Positions 1 to 6,277 of a stretch of 8,611 nucleotides of DNA are shown piece after piece; within the stretch, counting starts at the first letter, position 1; every line of letters begins with the position of its first letter. Location: assembly GCA_002780065.1 (NCBI GenBank), contig PEWQ01000088.1:1-8611 (forward strand), given 5' to 3'. The notes under the pieces are model-generated. The model made no database searches, was not told the DNA's origin, and saw only the letters and a program-made list of their open reading frames with translations. The DNA is from Candidatus Hydrogenedentes bacterium CG07_land_8_20_14_0_80_42_17. GTDB taxonomy: Bacteria > UBA8481. Position numbers and translations under genes: made by a program.

Positions 1-55
1 TGAAAATTGGAAAAATAAAATTTTCAATTTGCACTTTCCAATTTGCAATTTCAAA
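1..55. repeat. Cluster of short direct and inverted A/T-rich repeats
   Basis: Two near-identical units run head to tail: TTTCAATTTGCAC at 22-34 and TTTCCAATTTGCAA at 35-48, followed by the start of a third (TTTCAAA, 49-55). Overlapping these are two inverted pairs: TGAAAATT (1-8) with AATTTTCA (19-26), and ATTGGAAA (6-13) with TTTCCAAT (35-42). The pattern looks like low-complexity intergenic repeat sequence often seen between genes of environmental bacteria. No function can be assigned, and the cluster may extend beyond the window edge. Confidence 0.6.
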
Positions 56-85
56 TATAATAACATACCAGCAATCTGTTAACAT

Positions 86-125
86 TAAGAGATTTCTTCG
101 CATCTTCGGTGTTCGCAATGACAAA
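86..125. repeat. Possible copy of a dispersed intergenic repeat
   Basis: On the minus strand this stretch begins TTTGTCATTGCGAAC and ends GAAGAAATCTCTTAATG. It resembles, from memory, the degenerate TGTCATTGCGA...GAAGCAATCTC class of intergenic repeats found in many unrelated environmental genomes. TTCGCA also occurs twice inside it (97-102 and 112-117). Only one copy is visible in this window, so calling it a dispersed repeat is an inference from its resemblance, not from repetition seen here. Confidence 0.35.
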
Positions 126-171
126 ATACCACTTTTTGGGCAATCACATTCGGAATAAAAATACAATCGTC

Positions 172-199
172 TATGTTATTACAGTTATGTTTTTACAGT
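172..199. repeat. Two 14-base tandem units differing at one position
   Basis: TATGTTATTACAGT (172-185) is followed directly by TATGTTTTTACAGT (186-199), with one mismatch at the seventh base. This is either a small slippage duplication or a pair of tandem protein-binding sites. Nothing else in the gene-free region distinguishes the two options. Confidence 0.6.
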
Positions 200-271
200 T
201 TCTCGGTTACACAGCAACTTCCTATAAGATACATTATGTAAAGTAGAAAATATATCCAAAATGAGAACTAA

Positions 272-406
272 ACTATATTCCTTCACGCTTCTCTAAAAAT
301 TCTAAAACCTCTTGGCGAAGACGTTCTGCCAAATGCTCACTATATTCCTTCACGCTTCTCTAAAAATTCTAAAACCTCTTGGCGAAGACGTTCTGCCAAA
401 TGCTCA
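272..406. repeat. Perfect 67-base tandem duplication spanning a gene's 3' end
   Basis: Bases 272-338 and 339-405 are identical, and the match runs one base further (339 = 406). The right-hand copy encodes the last 21 residues and the TAG stop of the 318-residue protein. The left-hand copy lies just past that stop. Because 67 is not a multiple of three, the outer copy is in another frame, and the junction places a TGA directly after the TAG. The protein is therefore unchanged. No mismatch separates the copies, so the event is recent or an assembly artefact. Confidence 0.95.
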
Positions 407-1296
407 GAAAGCTTTTTTTCTTTTTGTATCAATAATTCGTTCTGGCTTAGAGCTTCGATATAAACTTTCTTCGAGTTTGGCCCCAACATGTCAGTCAATT
501 TTTCAATCTCCGAAATATTAGATACGCTTCTTGTAACTCTGCATATTTTTAATAATTCTTCAATATCAGTATTGCTGAGCCTTATTAAGGTCAATTCTGA
601 ATATTTTCTAAGATTTGCAGCAAATTCATTTTCTATCTCTTCCATAGATGGTTGAGGCGGTTTTGAATCGGCTGAAGTAAGTTCTTGGCTTGGCGCAGTA
701 ACTTTCTCTTCGGATCCCTTCTGCATTTCGTCAGCTGTATTAAGTTGTTCCTGTAAGAATGCGGTAAATGGCTTAAACTCATTTTTTAGCATATTGTATG
801 AGATTTTTGTTTCTATTGAAAATGCCATCCATGCTTTCATCATCGCTTGAACTAAACTATAGCTTTTTTTTGATAGATAATATTCGCCTTTGCTCTTTTG
901 CCAGAAGTGATTTATTAATTGCCAGAATGTGTCTCGCCTGATTACCATAGTTTGTATGAGTGCATCGCTTAATGTAGATTCGATTACATCTGTAGGTAAT
1001 ATATGACCATCTTTTATTGCTTCATCTGAAGTTAATTTAACGGCATCTAAACATTCAAGGCATCTCTTCACTGCTTCGTTGTAATTGCCTTCAAAGTAAA
1101 GTGCTACAAATTTGTAAAATTCAGCTTCTACATCCCATAATTGAACTCTTTTTGCTTTTCGAATGGCAGCTCCAAAATAATATTGGGCATCTTTAAAATT
1201 TTTTTTTGAAAGCGCCTCAAAGCCGCCTTTAATAAGCTGTGCCCTAGGCAGAATCGCAAGATCTTTTTGTTTTATTGGATCTTCTTTCTTATCCAT
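340..1296 (-). CDS. Hypothetical helical, TPR-like cytoplasmic protein (318 aa)
   Basis: I do not recognise the family. Residues about 15-95 look like two or three tetratricopeptide-type helical hairpins (alternating small and aromatic residues, e.g. EALSKKNFKDAQYYFGAA and YFEGNYNEAVKRC), a fold used for protein-protein contacts. The middle (about 100-190) is helical and rich in aromatic residues. A polar, Pro/Ser/Glu-rich linker follows (about 193-225), and the C-terminal third is charged and coiled-coil-like, ending in KEKKLSEHLAERLRQEV. There is no signal peptide or membrane segment. The ATG at 1294-1296 has no Shine-Dalgarno sequence, but a promoter-like -10 element lies only 9 bases upstream, suggesting a leaderless message. 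The last 67 bases of the gene are duplicated just beyond the stop. It stands alone, behind the terminator of the flagellin unit. Confidence 0.8.
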   Translation of the reverse strand: MDKKEDPIKQKDLAILPRAQLIKGGFEALSKKNFKDAQYYFGAAIRKAKRVQLWDVEAEFYKFVALYFEGNYNEAVKRCLECLDAVKLTSDEAIKDGHILPTDVIESTLSDALIQTMVIRRDTFWQLINHFWQKSKGEYYLSKKSYSLVQAMMKAWMAFSIETKISYNMLKNEFKPFTAFLQEQLNTADEMQKGSEEKVTAPSQELTSADSKPPQPSMEEIENEFAANLRKYSELTLIRLSNTDIEELLKICRVTRSVSNISEIEKLTDMLGPNSKKVYIEALSQNELLIQKEKKLSEHLAERLRQEVLEFLEKREGI

Positions 1297-1305
1297 CTCT
1301 TACAA

Positions 1306-1333
1306 ATAATAGGAAAGTTTTAATTTGTTTCAA
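1306..1333 (-). promoter_or_regulatory. Candidate sigma70-like promoter giving a near-leaderless mRNA
   Basis: On the minus strand TTGAAA (1328-1333) and TATTAT (1306-1311) are separated by 16 bases. The -10 element ends 9 bases before the ATG at 1296, so transcription would begin within about 1-3 bases of the start codon. The absence of any GGAGG-like site before this gene, unlike its neighbours, supports the leaderless reading. No experimental start site is known. Confidence 0.5.
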
Positions 1334-1362
1334 GTTAACATATTAGAGACGCAATAAAATCG

Positions 1363-1399
1363 AAAAAAGGTAACGCAGGCAGAAGCCTGTGCTGCTACC
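1363..1399 (-). terminator. Hairpin plus T-tract terminator after the macro-domain gene
   Basis: On the minus strand an inner stem CAGGC-TTCT-GCCTG is enclosed, across an internal loop, by GGTA/TACC, and TTTTTT (1363-1368) follows at once. It lies 8 bases past the macro-gene stop and before the next promoter, where a terminator is expected. The core (CAGGC, four-base loop, GCCTG, with GGTA/TACC ends) also resembles REP-like palindromes scattered through many environmental genomes, so it may be a repeat that serves as a terminator. Confidence 0.7.
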
Positions 1400-1407
1400 G
1401 TTGGAAA

Positions 1408-1920
1408 TTATAATGCGTTGCGGTAAATCTCAGCATCGCTTCTGCTGAAACATACGAAGATGACTTTTTCAGGATAATTGTTTTTGATAAAAAAATCCTT
1501 AATTGTTGTAACGGCAATTTTCGCCGCTTCTTCTTTCGGATAGCCATAAACACCTGTGCTTATCGCTGGAAATGCAATTGAGCTAAACTTTTTTGATGAA
1601 GCTATTTCAAGTGACTCACGATAACAAGAAGCAAGTTGTTCAGCCTCTCCCCTTGCGCCTCCATGCCAAATCGGTCCAACCGTATGTATCACCCACATTG
1701 CAGGAAGTCGATAGCCTTTTGTGATTTTTGCTTTGCCGGTTTCACATCCTCCAAGTTTACGACACTCAATAAGAAGTTCCGGTCCACTTGCGCGATGAAT
1801 TGCTCCGTCAACTCCGCCTCCACCCAATAAAGTTTGGTTTGCGGCATTAACAATCGCAGAAACTTTTTGAAATGTAATATCACCCTCGACGATAAAAATT
1901 CGTTCGAGAATTTCGGTCAA
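1408..1920 (-). CDS. ymdB: Macro-domain protein, O-acetyl-ADP-ribose deacetylase type
   Basis: A single MacroD/YmdB-type macro domain fills the whole 170 residues, the usual length. Ligand-loop motifs are all present: GDI (13-15), NAAN (25-28), [14 protein letters not shown] (33-46), HTVGP (79-83) and ISTGVYGYP (120-128). Asn28 and Asp38 correspond to the catalytic Asn25 and Asp35 of E. coli YmdB. Family members hydrolyse O-acetyl-ADP-ribose and can remove mono-ADP-ribose from proteins in the cytoplasm. The start is a TTG at 1918-1920, because an in-frame TAA lies two codons upstream and the domain begins at once. Only a weak GGAAG lies upstream, inside the flagellin's last codons, so translation probably depends on the flagellin 9 bases before it. 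A terminator follows. The fold and active site are certain; the in vivo substrate is not. Confidence 0.93.
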   Translation of the reverse strand: MTEILERIFIVEGDITFQKVSAIVNAANQTLLGGGGVDGAIHRASGPELLIECRKLGGCETGKAKITKGYRLPAMWVIHTVGPIWHGGARGEAEQLASCYRESLEIASSKKFSSIAFPAISTGVYGYPKEEAAKIAVTTIKDFFIKNNYPEKVIFVCFSRSDAEIYRNAL

Positions 1921-1929
1921 ATTATGTTA

Positions 1930-2763
1930 TCAGCTTCCAAGCAGTTTTAATGCTGATTGCGAATTCAAATTTGCTTGAATCAAAGCAGACGCTCCGGTTT
2001 GGTTTTTAATCTGTGATATTGCAAGTAGTGTTGATTGCTGGGCCATATCCGCGTCTCTAATTTGAGATAAAGCAGAAAGCGTGTTTTCCCGGGCAACACC
2101 TACATAAGTATTTGTGCTCTCAAGCCTATTAGTATTTGCTCCGATATTTGCTCTCGTTGAAGAAACACTTGAAATGGCAGTGTCGATGGAGCTTAACGCA
2201 TTACTGGCATTCTCTCGTGTCGAAACATTCAATCCTGCAACACCAAGCGTTGATGAATTAACTTTCTCGATATTTATTGCTAACGATTCGCCCTCATTTG
2301 GACCAAGCTGAACATCAAAGGCTCCAGTTCCAGATGCGAATTGTCCGCTCAAAAGCGGCTGACCGTTAAATTGAGTCGAACTTGTTTGCCTGTCGATCTC
2401 TTGAACGAGTTGATCAATTTCACCTTGTATTGCGCCTCGATCAGTATCCGTTAGAGTGTCATTCGAGGCTTGAACAGTAAGCTCACGAATTCTCTGCAAT
2501 GAATCGCTCACATTCGAAAGCCCGCCTTCTGCAACCTGTAAAGCCGATGTCGCATCCTGTATATTCGACTGAGCTTGTTCAAATCCTGATGTGAGATACC
2601 TGAGCCGTTCAGAAATTCCAAAGCCAGCCGCATCGTCTGAAGCCTGATTAATTCTTAGTCCGCTCGCAATACGCTTTAGAATAGTGTCTGTTTCGTTTTT
2701 GGTATTTCCAAGGATTCTTTGCCCGAATAGGGCTTCCGTATTGGTGTTAATCTTCATGGTCAT
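1930..2763 (-). CDS. fliC: Flagellin, short form (277 aa)
   Basis: This is the filament subunit of the bacterial flagellum, exported by the flagellar type III apparatus. The N-terminal D0/D1 domain (residues 3-150) carries the hallmark SGLRINQASDDAAG (34-47) and LQRIRELTVQ (89-98). The C-terminal D1/D0 domain (about 195-277) has the usual RANIGANTNRLEST and ALIQANLNSQSALKLL stretches. The middle is only about 45 residues, so the exposed D2/D3 domains are essentially absent; many flagellins are 400-500 residues. ATG codons lie at positions 1 and 3. The first, 8 bases after GGAGG (2772-2776), fits ribosome spacing better than the second (14 bases). It has its own sigma70-like promoter and is followed 9 bases later by the macro-domain gene. 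No other flagellar gene is in the window. Confidence 0.97.
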   Translation of the reverse strand: MTMKINTNTEALFGQRILGNTKNETDTILKRIASGLRINQASDDAAGFGISERLRYLTSGFEQAQSNIQDATSALQVAEGGLSNVSDSLQRIRELTVQASNDTLTDTDRGAIQGEIDQLVQEIDRQTSSTQFNGQPLLSGQFASGTGAFDVQLGPNEGESLAINIEKVNSSTLGVAGLNVSTRENASNALSSIDTAISSVSSTRANIGANTNRLESTNTYVGVARENTLSALSQIRDADMAQQSTLLAISQIKNQTGASALIQANLNSQSALKLLGS

Positions 2764-2770
2764 AAATCGA

Positions 2771-2779
2771 CCCTCCCTT
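2771..2779 (-). promoter_or_regulatory. Strong ribosome binding site of flagellin
   Basis: On the minus strand AAGGGAGGG precedes the ATG at 2763; its GGAGG core (2772-2776) ends 8 bases before that ATG and 14 before the ATG two codons later. This decides for the upstream start and fits a highly expressed structural protein. Confidence 0.8.
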
Positions 2780-2789
2780 CCGTGAGTCT

Positions 2790-2805
2790 AGAGCTAATTT
2801 GCTCT
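2790..2805 (-). promoter_or_regulatory. Small hairpin at the 5' end of the flagellin leader
   Basis: AGAGC and GCTCT pair across a six-base A/T loop, starting only about five bases after the predicted transcription start. Hairpins at extreme 5' ends often stabilise messages. The stem is short (5 bp), so a role is only inferred. Confidence 0.35.
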
Positions 2806-2816
2806 TTCCTACTATT

Positions 2817-2845
2817 ACTTTAGCATTCTAAATATAAAAAGTCAA
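2817..2845 (-). promoter_or_regulatory. Sigma70-like promoter of the flagellin unit
   Basis: On the minus strand TTGACT (2840-2845) and TAAAGT (2817-2822) are separated by exactly 17 bases, near the consensus for the housekeeping sigma factor. The predicted start near 2810 gives a leader of about 47 bases. No sigma28 (GCCGATAA-type -10) or sigma54 (GG-N10-GC) element is seen in the 123-base gap, although flagellin genes commonly use one of these. Confidence 0.65.
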
Positions 2846-2886
2846 TAGATTTGAGTAAATTTTTTAATATTTGTATAACTTACTTT

Positions 2887-3435
2887 TTACAAAGAAGCTT
2901 TTTCGAGTTCGTCAGAAAAATACTTCATGATGTCGTCAATCGAGACGGTATCGAGATACAGTCCGTCTTTCATAATAGGAAGATGCCTCGTAGCAGTGAA
3001 CGCCATCTTATGCAGAGCAGAAGCGATGGGTTCATCTTTTTCTATAACCTCAACATTCTCGGTCATCACATCTCCAAGTTTGGTTTTATTGGAATCGAGA
3101 TTCTTGGAAAGAACCCTGTAAATAATGTCTCGGACAGTAAAAATTCCCTCGACTCTCCCCTCTTCTTCAATGATCACAATATCCCTTCCGGTTTCATTCA
3201 TTGCATCTATTGCGGAACTTACCAAAGAATTCTTTTTCAAAACAGCCGCCTTGCCGCCGGCTATCTCTATTACCTTCCTATTCAATAATTCATCGCTGAA
3301 CGAATCCTCAGACGGCGACAGAGAACTTACAGCTAAATCAAGGTCACTATGACATGAAGAACAATGCTCATCGCCTAAGATATTTTTCGCTCCGCAGACC
3401 TGACAAATTACATTGTTACTTTTATTTTTAACCAT
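2887..3435 (-). CDS. Zinc-ribbon and tandem CBS-domain protein, KGOR-linked
   Basis: A 182-residue soluble protein. Residues 11-28 form a small zinc ribbon (Cys11-x2-Cys14, Cys25-x2-Cys28), followed by a Ser/Asp/Glu-rich linker (about 30-50). Two CBS motifs (about 55-110 and 115-175) form a Bateman module. Each has the ribose-binding pattern G-x-x-T/S-x-x-D/N type residues: GIFTVRD (97-103) and VSIDD (164-168), consistent with AMP/ATP binding. The ATG is 4 bases after the korB stop and its GAGG site (3443-3446) lies in korB's last codons, so it is the tail gene of the oxidoreductase operon. Its role is inferred: adenylate-responsive regulator or partner of the enzyme, with the ribbon as a docking or nucleic-acid-binding element. 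The family resemblance is clear; the function is not known. Confidence 0.88.
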   Translation of the reverse strand: MVKNKSNNVICQVCGAKNILGDEHCSSCHSDLDLAVSSLSPSEDSFSDELLNRKVIEIAGGKAAVLKKNSLVSSAIDAMNETGRDIVIIEEEGRVEGIFTVRDIIYRVLSKNLDSNKTKLGDVMTENVEVIEKDEPIASALHKMAFTATRHLPIMKDGLYLDTVSIDDIMKYFSDELEKASL

Positions 3436-3439
3436 TTTT

Positions 3440-4447
3440 TTACCTCATTGTCCATGAATTGTTGCCGACCATAAAATCTCTGAAATTCTTTTCTGTTCTC
3501 GACTTCTTCGCAGATTCAATTCTTTGATTCATAGTTTCATCGTAAATTGGTTTTTTCACCGCTCTAAATACTCCGAGCGGCACAGGAAATTCAGGATGTC
3601 TCATCCGAGAAAGAAAATATGCGTGTGTCGGCTCTTCATGAGTTTCGTCATGAACTAAAAGCTCTTTTTCATCAACGACTTGTTCGACAATAACAGGAGA
3701 AGTTCCCTTCAAAGCAATTCCTTTCGAATTATCCGGACCGAAACGCAGCGGTTTGCCGTGTTCGAGATATAAAGCATGGTCAGGCCTCTGCATCTTATCA
3801 GTGATGAAACTATGCGCACCGTTATTGAAGATTAGACAGTTTTGCAAAACCTCTACATAAGCTGTGCCTTTGTGCTCGGATGCCCGCTTGAATACTTGCA
3901 GCATATGTTTCGGATCAGCATCGATTGTTCTGGCAACAAAGGTTGCTTCTACTCCCAATGCTAAAGAAAGTGGATGAACAGGTTTCTCTATCGAGCCGAA
4001 AGGAGATGACTTAGTCTTCTGCCCGATTTTAGAAGTCGGCGAATATTGTCCTTTTGTTAGTCCATAAATTTCGTTGTTGAACATTATGATTTTTAAGTCG
4101 AAATTCTTGCGCAATGCATGAATGAAATGATTTCCTCCAATCGAAAGCGCGTCGCCGTCGCCTGTTATCACCCATATCTGAAGATCGGAATTGGCCATCT
4201 TTAATCCTTCTGCAATTGGAAGAGCCCTCCCATGAATTGTGTGAAAGCCATACGTATTCATGTAATACGGGAATCTGCTCGAACAACCGATCCCCGAGAT
4301 GAAAACTATTTTTTCTCTTGGTATTCCCAATGCCGGCATTAGACTCTGAACCTGAGCCAGAATCGCATAGTCTCCGCAACCCGGACACCATCGCACAGTC
4401 TGTCCGGACATAAAATCTTTTCTTGCTAATTTCTGCGTCTCTATCAT
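3440..4447 (-). CDS. korB: 2-oxoglutarate:ferredoxin oxidoreductase beta subunit
   Basis: This is the thiamine-pyrophosphate and [4Fe-4S]-binding subunit of a cytoplasmic 2-oxoacid:ferredoxin oxidoreductase, which converts 2-oxoglutarate and CoA to succinyl-CoA, CO2 and reduced ferredoxin. CPGCGD lies at 21-26; the TPP/Mg motif GDGDA is at 96-100, with the matching NNEIYGLTKGQYSPTS at 124-139. Cys21, Cys24, Cys55 and Cys204 are the expected cluster ligands, so the subunit looks active. The IGCSSRFPYYMNTYGFHTIHGR segment (53-74) is typical of KorB rather than pyruvate-specific enzymes, although substrate cannot be proved from sequence. At 335 residues it has the normal length. Its ATG overlaps the korA stop as ATGA, with GGAGG 7 bases upstream inside korA. 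The zinc-ribbon/CBS gene follows 4 bases after its stop. Confidence 0.95.
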   Translation of the reverse strand: MIETQKLARKDFMSGQTVRWCPGCGDYAILAQVQSLMPALGIPREKIVFISGIGCSSRFPYYMNTYGFHTIHGRALPIAEGLKMANSDLQIWVITGDGDALSIGGNHFIHALRKNFDLKIIMFNNEIYGLTKGQYSPTSKIGQKTKSSPFGSIEKPVHPLSLALGVEATFVARTIDADPKHMLQVFKRASEHKGTAYVEVLQNCLIFNNGAHSFITDKMQRPDHALYLEHGKPLRFGPDNSKGIALKGTSPVIVEQVVDEKELLVHDETHEEPTHAYFLSRMRHPEFPVPLGVFRAVKKPIYDETMNQRIESAKKSRTEKNFRDFMVGNNSWTMR

Positions 4448-6276
4448 CGCACGGCCTCCAGTAGCTCAATCGCTTTTTCCTTTACATCGCTGATCTTCAG
4501 TGGCAATCCCCTGAGTAAATTCAATTGATGCGGTTCGATTAGATATTTTGCTCTCAATAGCCACGCAAGCTGTCCAAGATTAATTTCCGGAACAAGAATT
4601 TTTTTGAATCGCTTCAAAATATCTCCGAGATTTTTCGGAAATGGATTCAGATACTTAATTTGAGCGTGAGAAACTTTGACGCCTTCATTGCGAAGTTCTT
4701 CCACTGCAGTTCGAATCGACCCGAATGTTCCTCCCCATCCTACAATCAAGAGTTCTCCTTCTTCTTCGCCAAATATCTCTTGATCAGGAATAACTGATTG
4801 TAGCTTCATAATCTTTTCGAGCCTTATTCGATTCATTCGATCATGATTGTCAGGCTCGTAGCTGACAGCACCGGTCACATCTTGTTTTTCGAGCCCTCCG
4901 ATTCTGTGTTCATAACCTGGAGTTCCCGGAACACACCAAGGTCTCGATAAAGTTTCAGGGTCTCGAAGATAAGGTTGAAACTTTTCAGGAGAAACTTCAA
5001 ATGAAAGCTTTATCGGCGGTAGTTCCCCCTCTTCCGGAATTCGAAAAGGTTCCGTCCCATTACCAATATACCCATCTGAGAGCATAATAACCGGAGTCAT
5101 CGCGTGAACTGCAAGTCTTACTGCTTCATAAGCAGAATGAAAGCAATCGGACGGAGTTTGAGGAGCAATGACAACAACTGGCGATTCGCCGCTTCGTCCA
5201 AATAATGCCTGAAGCAGATCAGACTGCTCTGTCTTCGTAGGAAGCCCCGTAGAAGGGCCGCCGCGCTGAACGTCTATTACAACTAATGGAAGTTCGGCTA
5301 TTACCGCAAGATTGATTCCCTCAGTCTTTAAACAAAGTCCAGGTCCACTCGTTCCCGCAGCCGCTATCGCTCCACCGAATGAAGCTCCTATTGCGGCGCA
5401 AACGGCGGCTATTTCGTCCTCCGCCTGAAACATCGAGACATTGAAACGCGGTAGAGCCGCCAATTCCTGCATTATATCGCTTGCAGGCGTAATAGGATAC
5501 GCTCCGAAAAATAATCGCCTTCCGGCGGATTCGGCCGCGGCAACAAGACCGTAAGCAGCTGCCTCGTTTCCGCTCAAGTTAATGTATGTTCCAGCCTTAA
5601 AATCTTCCATTTTATTTACAGTAAATCGTAGTCCGGAAAGTTCCTTTGTATCTCCATAAGCATATCCGGAGCTGAACGCTCTTTGATTCGCTTCAAGTAC
5701 TTGCGGATTTTTTTTGAACTTACTGCTAATCCACTCTTTGGTAGCGTCGATAGGACAATCAAGAAGCCATAGTGCCAGGCCGAGCATGAAAAAGTTTTTA
5801 CAGCGCTCTGCTTGAGGTTTCTGCAAACCTATTCCTTCCACTGCTTGCAATGTTAATGAAGTCGCTGGAATTTTAATTATCCTGTACTGAATAAGAGAAT
5901 CGTCAGCAAACGGATTATTTTCATATCCCGCTTTTTCTAAATTCTGTTCTGTAAAAGCATCTTCATTGACAATTACTAATGCGCCCTTTGCAACGTCAGC
6001 AATGCATTTTTTTAACGCCGCCGGATTCATTGCAACTAAGCAATCAATCGTGTCTCCTGGAGAATAAATATCGTGATCAGCAAATTGCATCTGATATCCG
6101 CTGACTCCAGATACAGTTCCGCCTGGAGCTCTAATCTCAGCAGGATAATCAGGAAGCGTGCTTACATCTATTCCCTGCACTACAAGAGTTTCTGTCAGCC
6201 GCGTACCAACTAACTGCATTCCATCTCCGGAATCTCCTGCAAATCGTATCGTAAAAGATTTAATTTCGTTTTTCAT
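4444..6276 (-). CDS. korA: 2-oxoglutarate:ferredoxin oxidoreductase alpha subunit, gamma-fused
   Basis: This subunit binds substrate/CoA and pairs with KorB. In the 610-residue protein, residues 6-190 are the gamma domain (GDSGDG at 14-19; YPAEIRAPGGT at 44-54). Residues about 240-610 are the alpha domain: YPITPAS (260-266), FQAEDE (283-288), GTSGPG (308-313) and QRGGPSTGLPTKTEQSD (337-353). Such gamma-alpha fusion is typical of two-subunit KGOR. Three in-frame ATGs occur at the start; the third (6274-6276) is chosen because GGAG (6283-6286) sits 6 bases before it and it begins one base after the upstream CBS stop. Earlier ATGs would add 4 or 12 residues and overlap that gene. The alternative substrate would be another 2-oxoacid, but the neighbour KorB looks 2-oxoglutarate-type. 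Confidence 0.95.
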   Translation of the reverse strand: MKNEIKSFTIRFAGDSGDGMQLVGTRLTETLVVQGIDVSTLPDYPAEIRAPGGTVSGVSGYQMQFADHDIYSPGDTIDCLVAMNPAALKKCIADVAKGALVIVNEDAFTEQNLEKAGYENNPFADDSLIQYRIIKIPATSLTLQAVEGIGLQKPQAERCKNFFMLGLALWLLDCPIDATKEWISSKFKKNPQVLEANQRAFSSGYAYGDTKELSGLRFTVNKMEDFKAGTYINLSGNEAAAYGLVAAAESAGRRLFFGAYPITPASDIMQELAALPRFNVSMFQAEDEIAAVCAAIGASFGGAIAAAGTSGPGLCLKTEGINLAVIAELPLVVIDVQRGGPSTGLPTKTEQSDLLQALFGRSGESPVVVIAPQTPSDCFHSAYEAVRLAVHAMTPVIMLSDGYIGNGTEPFRIPEEGELPPIKLSFEVSPEKFQPYLRDPETLSRPWCVPGTPGYEHRIGGLEKQDVTGAVSYEPDNHDRMNRIRLEKIMKLQSVIPDQEIFGEEEGELLIVGWGGTFGSIRTAVEELRNEGVKVSHAQIKYLNPFPKNLGDILKRFKKILVPEINLGQLAWLLRAKYLIEPHQLNLLRGLPLKISDVKEKAIELLEAVR

Positions 6277-6277
6277 C

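Larger units (their letters stand above)
1..339. other. Gene-free, A+T-rich, repeat-bearing intergenic region
   Basis: No convincing coding region is seen on either strand in these 339 bases. The stretch contains, in order: a block of interlocking short inverted and direct repeats (1-55), a sequence resembling a dispersed intergenic repeat (about 86-125), two 14-base near-identical tandem units (172-199), and the duplicated 3' end of the neighbouring gene (272-339). It lies downstream of the 318-residue protein gene. I see no clear hairpin plus T-tract terminator for that gene. Confidence 0.7.

Noticed and set aside
312-521. Plus-strand open frame of 69 codons near the duplicated sequence
   Set aside because: It is antisense to the 3' end of the 318-residue protein gene and is only kept open by the tandem duplication.
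2764-2886. Sigma28 or sigma54 promoter for flagellin
   Set aside because: No GCCGATAA-like or GG-N10-GC element is visible; the best match is a sigma70-type promoter.
2846-2886. Terminator for the KGOR operon
   Set aside because: The A/T-rich sequence can pair only weakly and has no G+C stem before a T tract, so read-through into the flagellin unit cannot be excluded.
2851-3288. Open frame of 145 codons on the plus strand
   Set aside because: It is antisense to the zinc-ribbon/CBS gene, has no recognisable motif or ribosome site, and the minus-strand protein has clear domains.
4029-4469. Open frame of 146 codons on the minus strand within korB
   Set aside because: It lies in another frame over conserved korB sequence; its composition is not protein-like (Arg-, Ser- and Asp-rich runs) and it overlaps the korA/korB junction.
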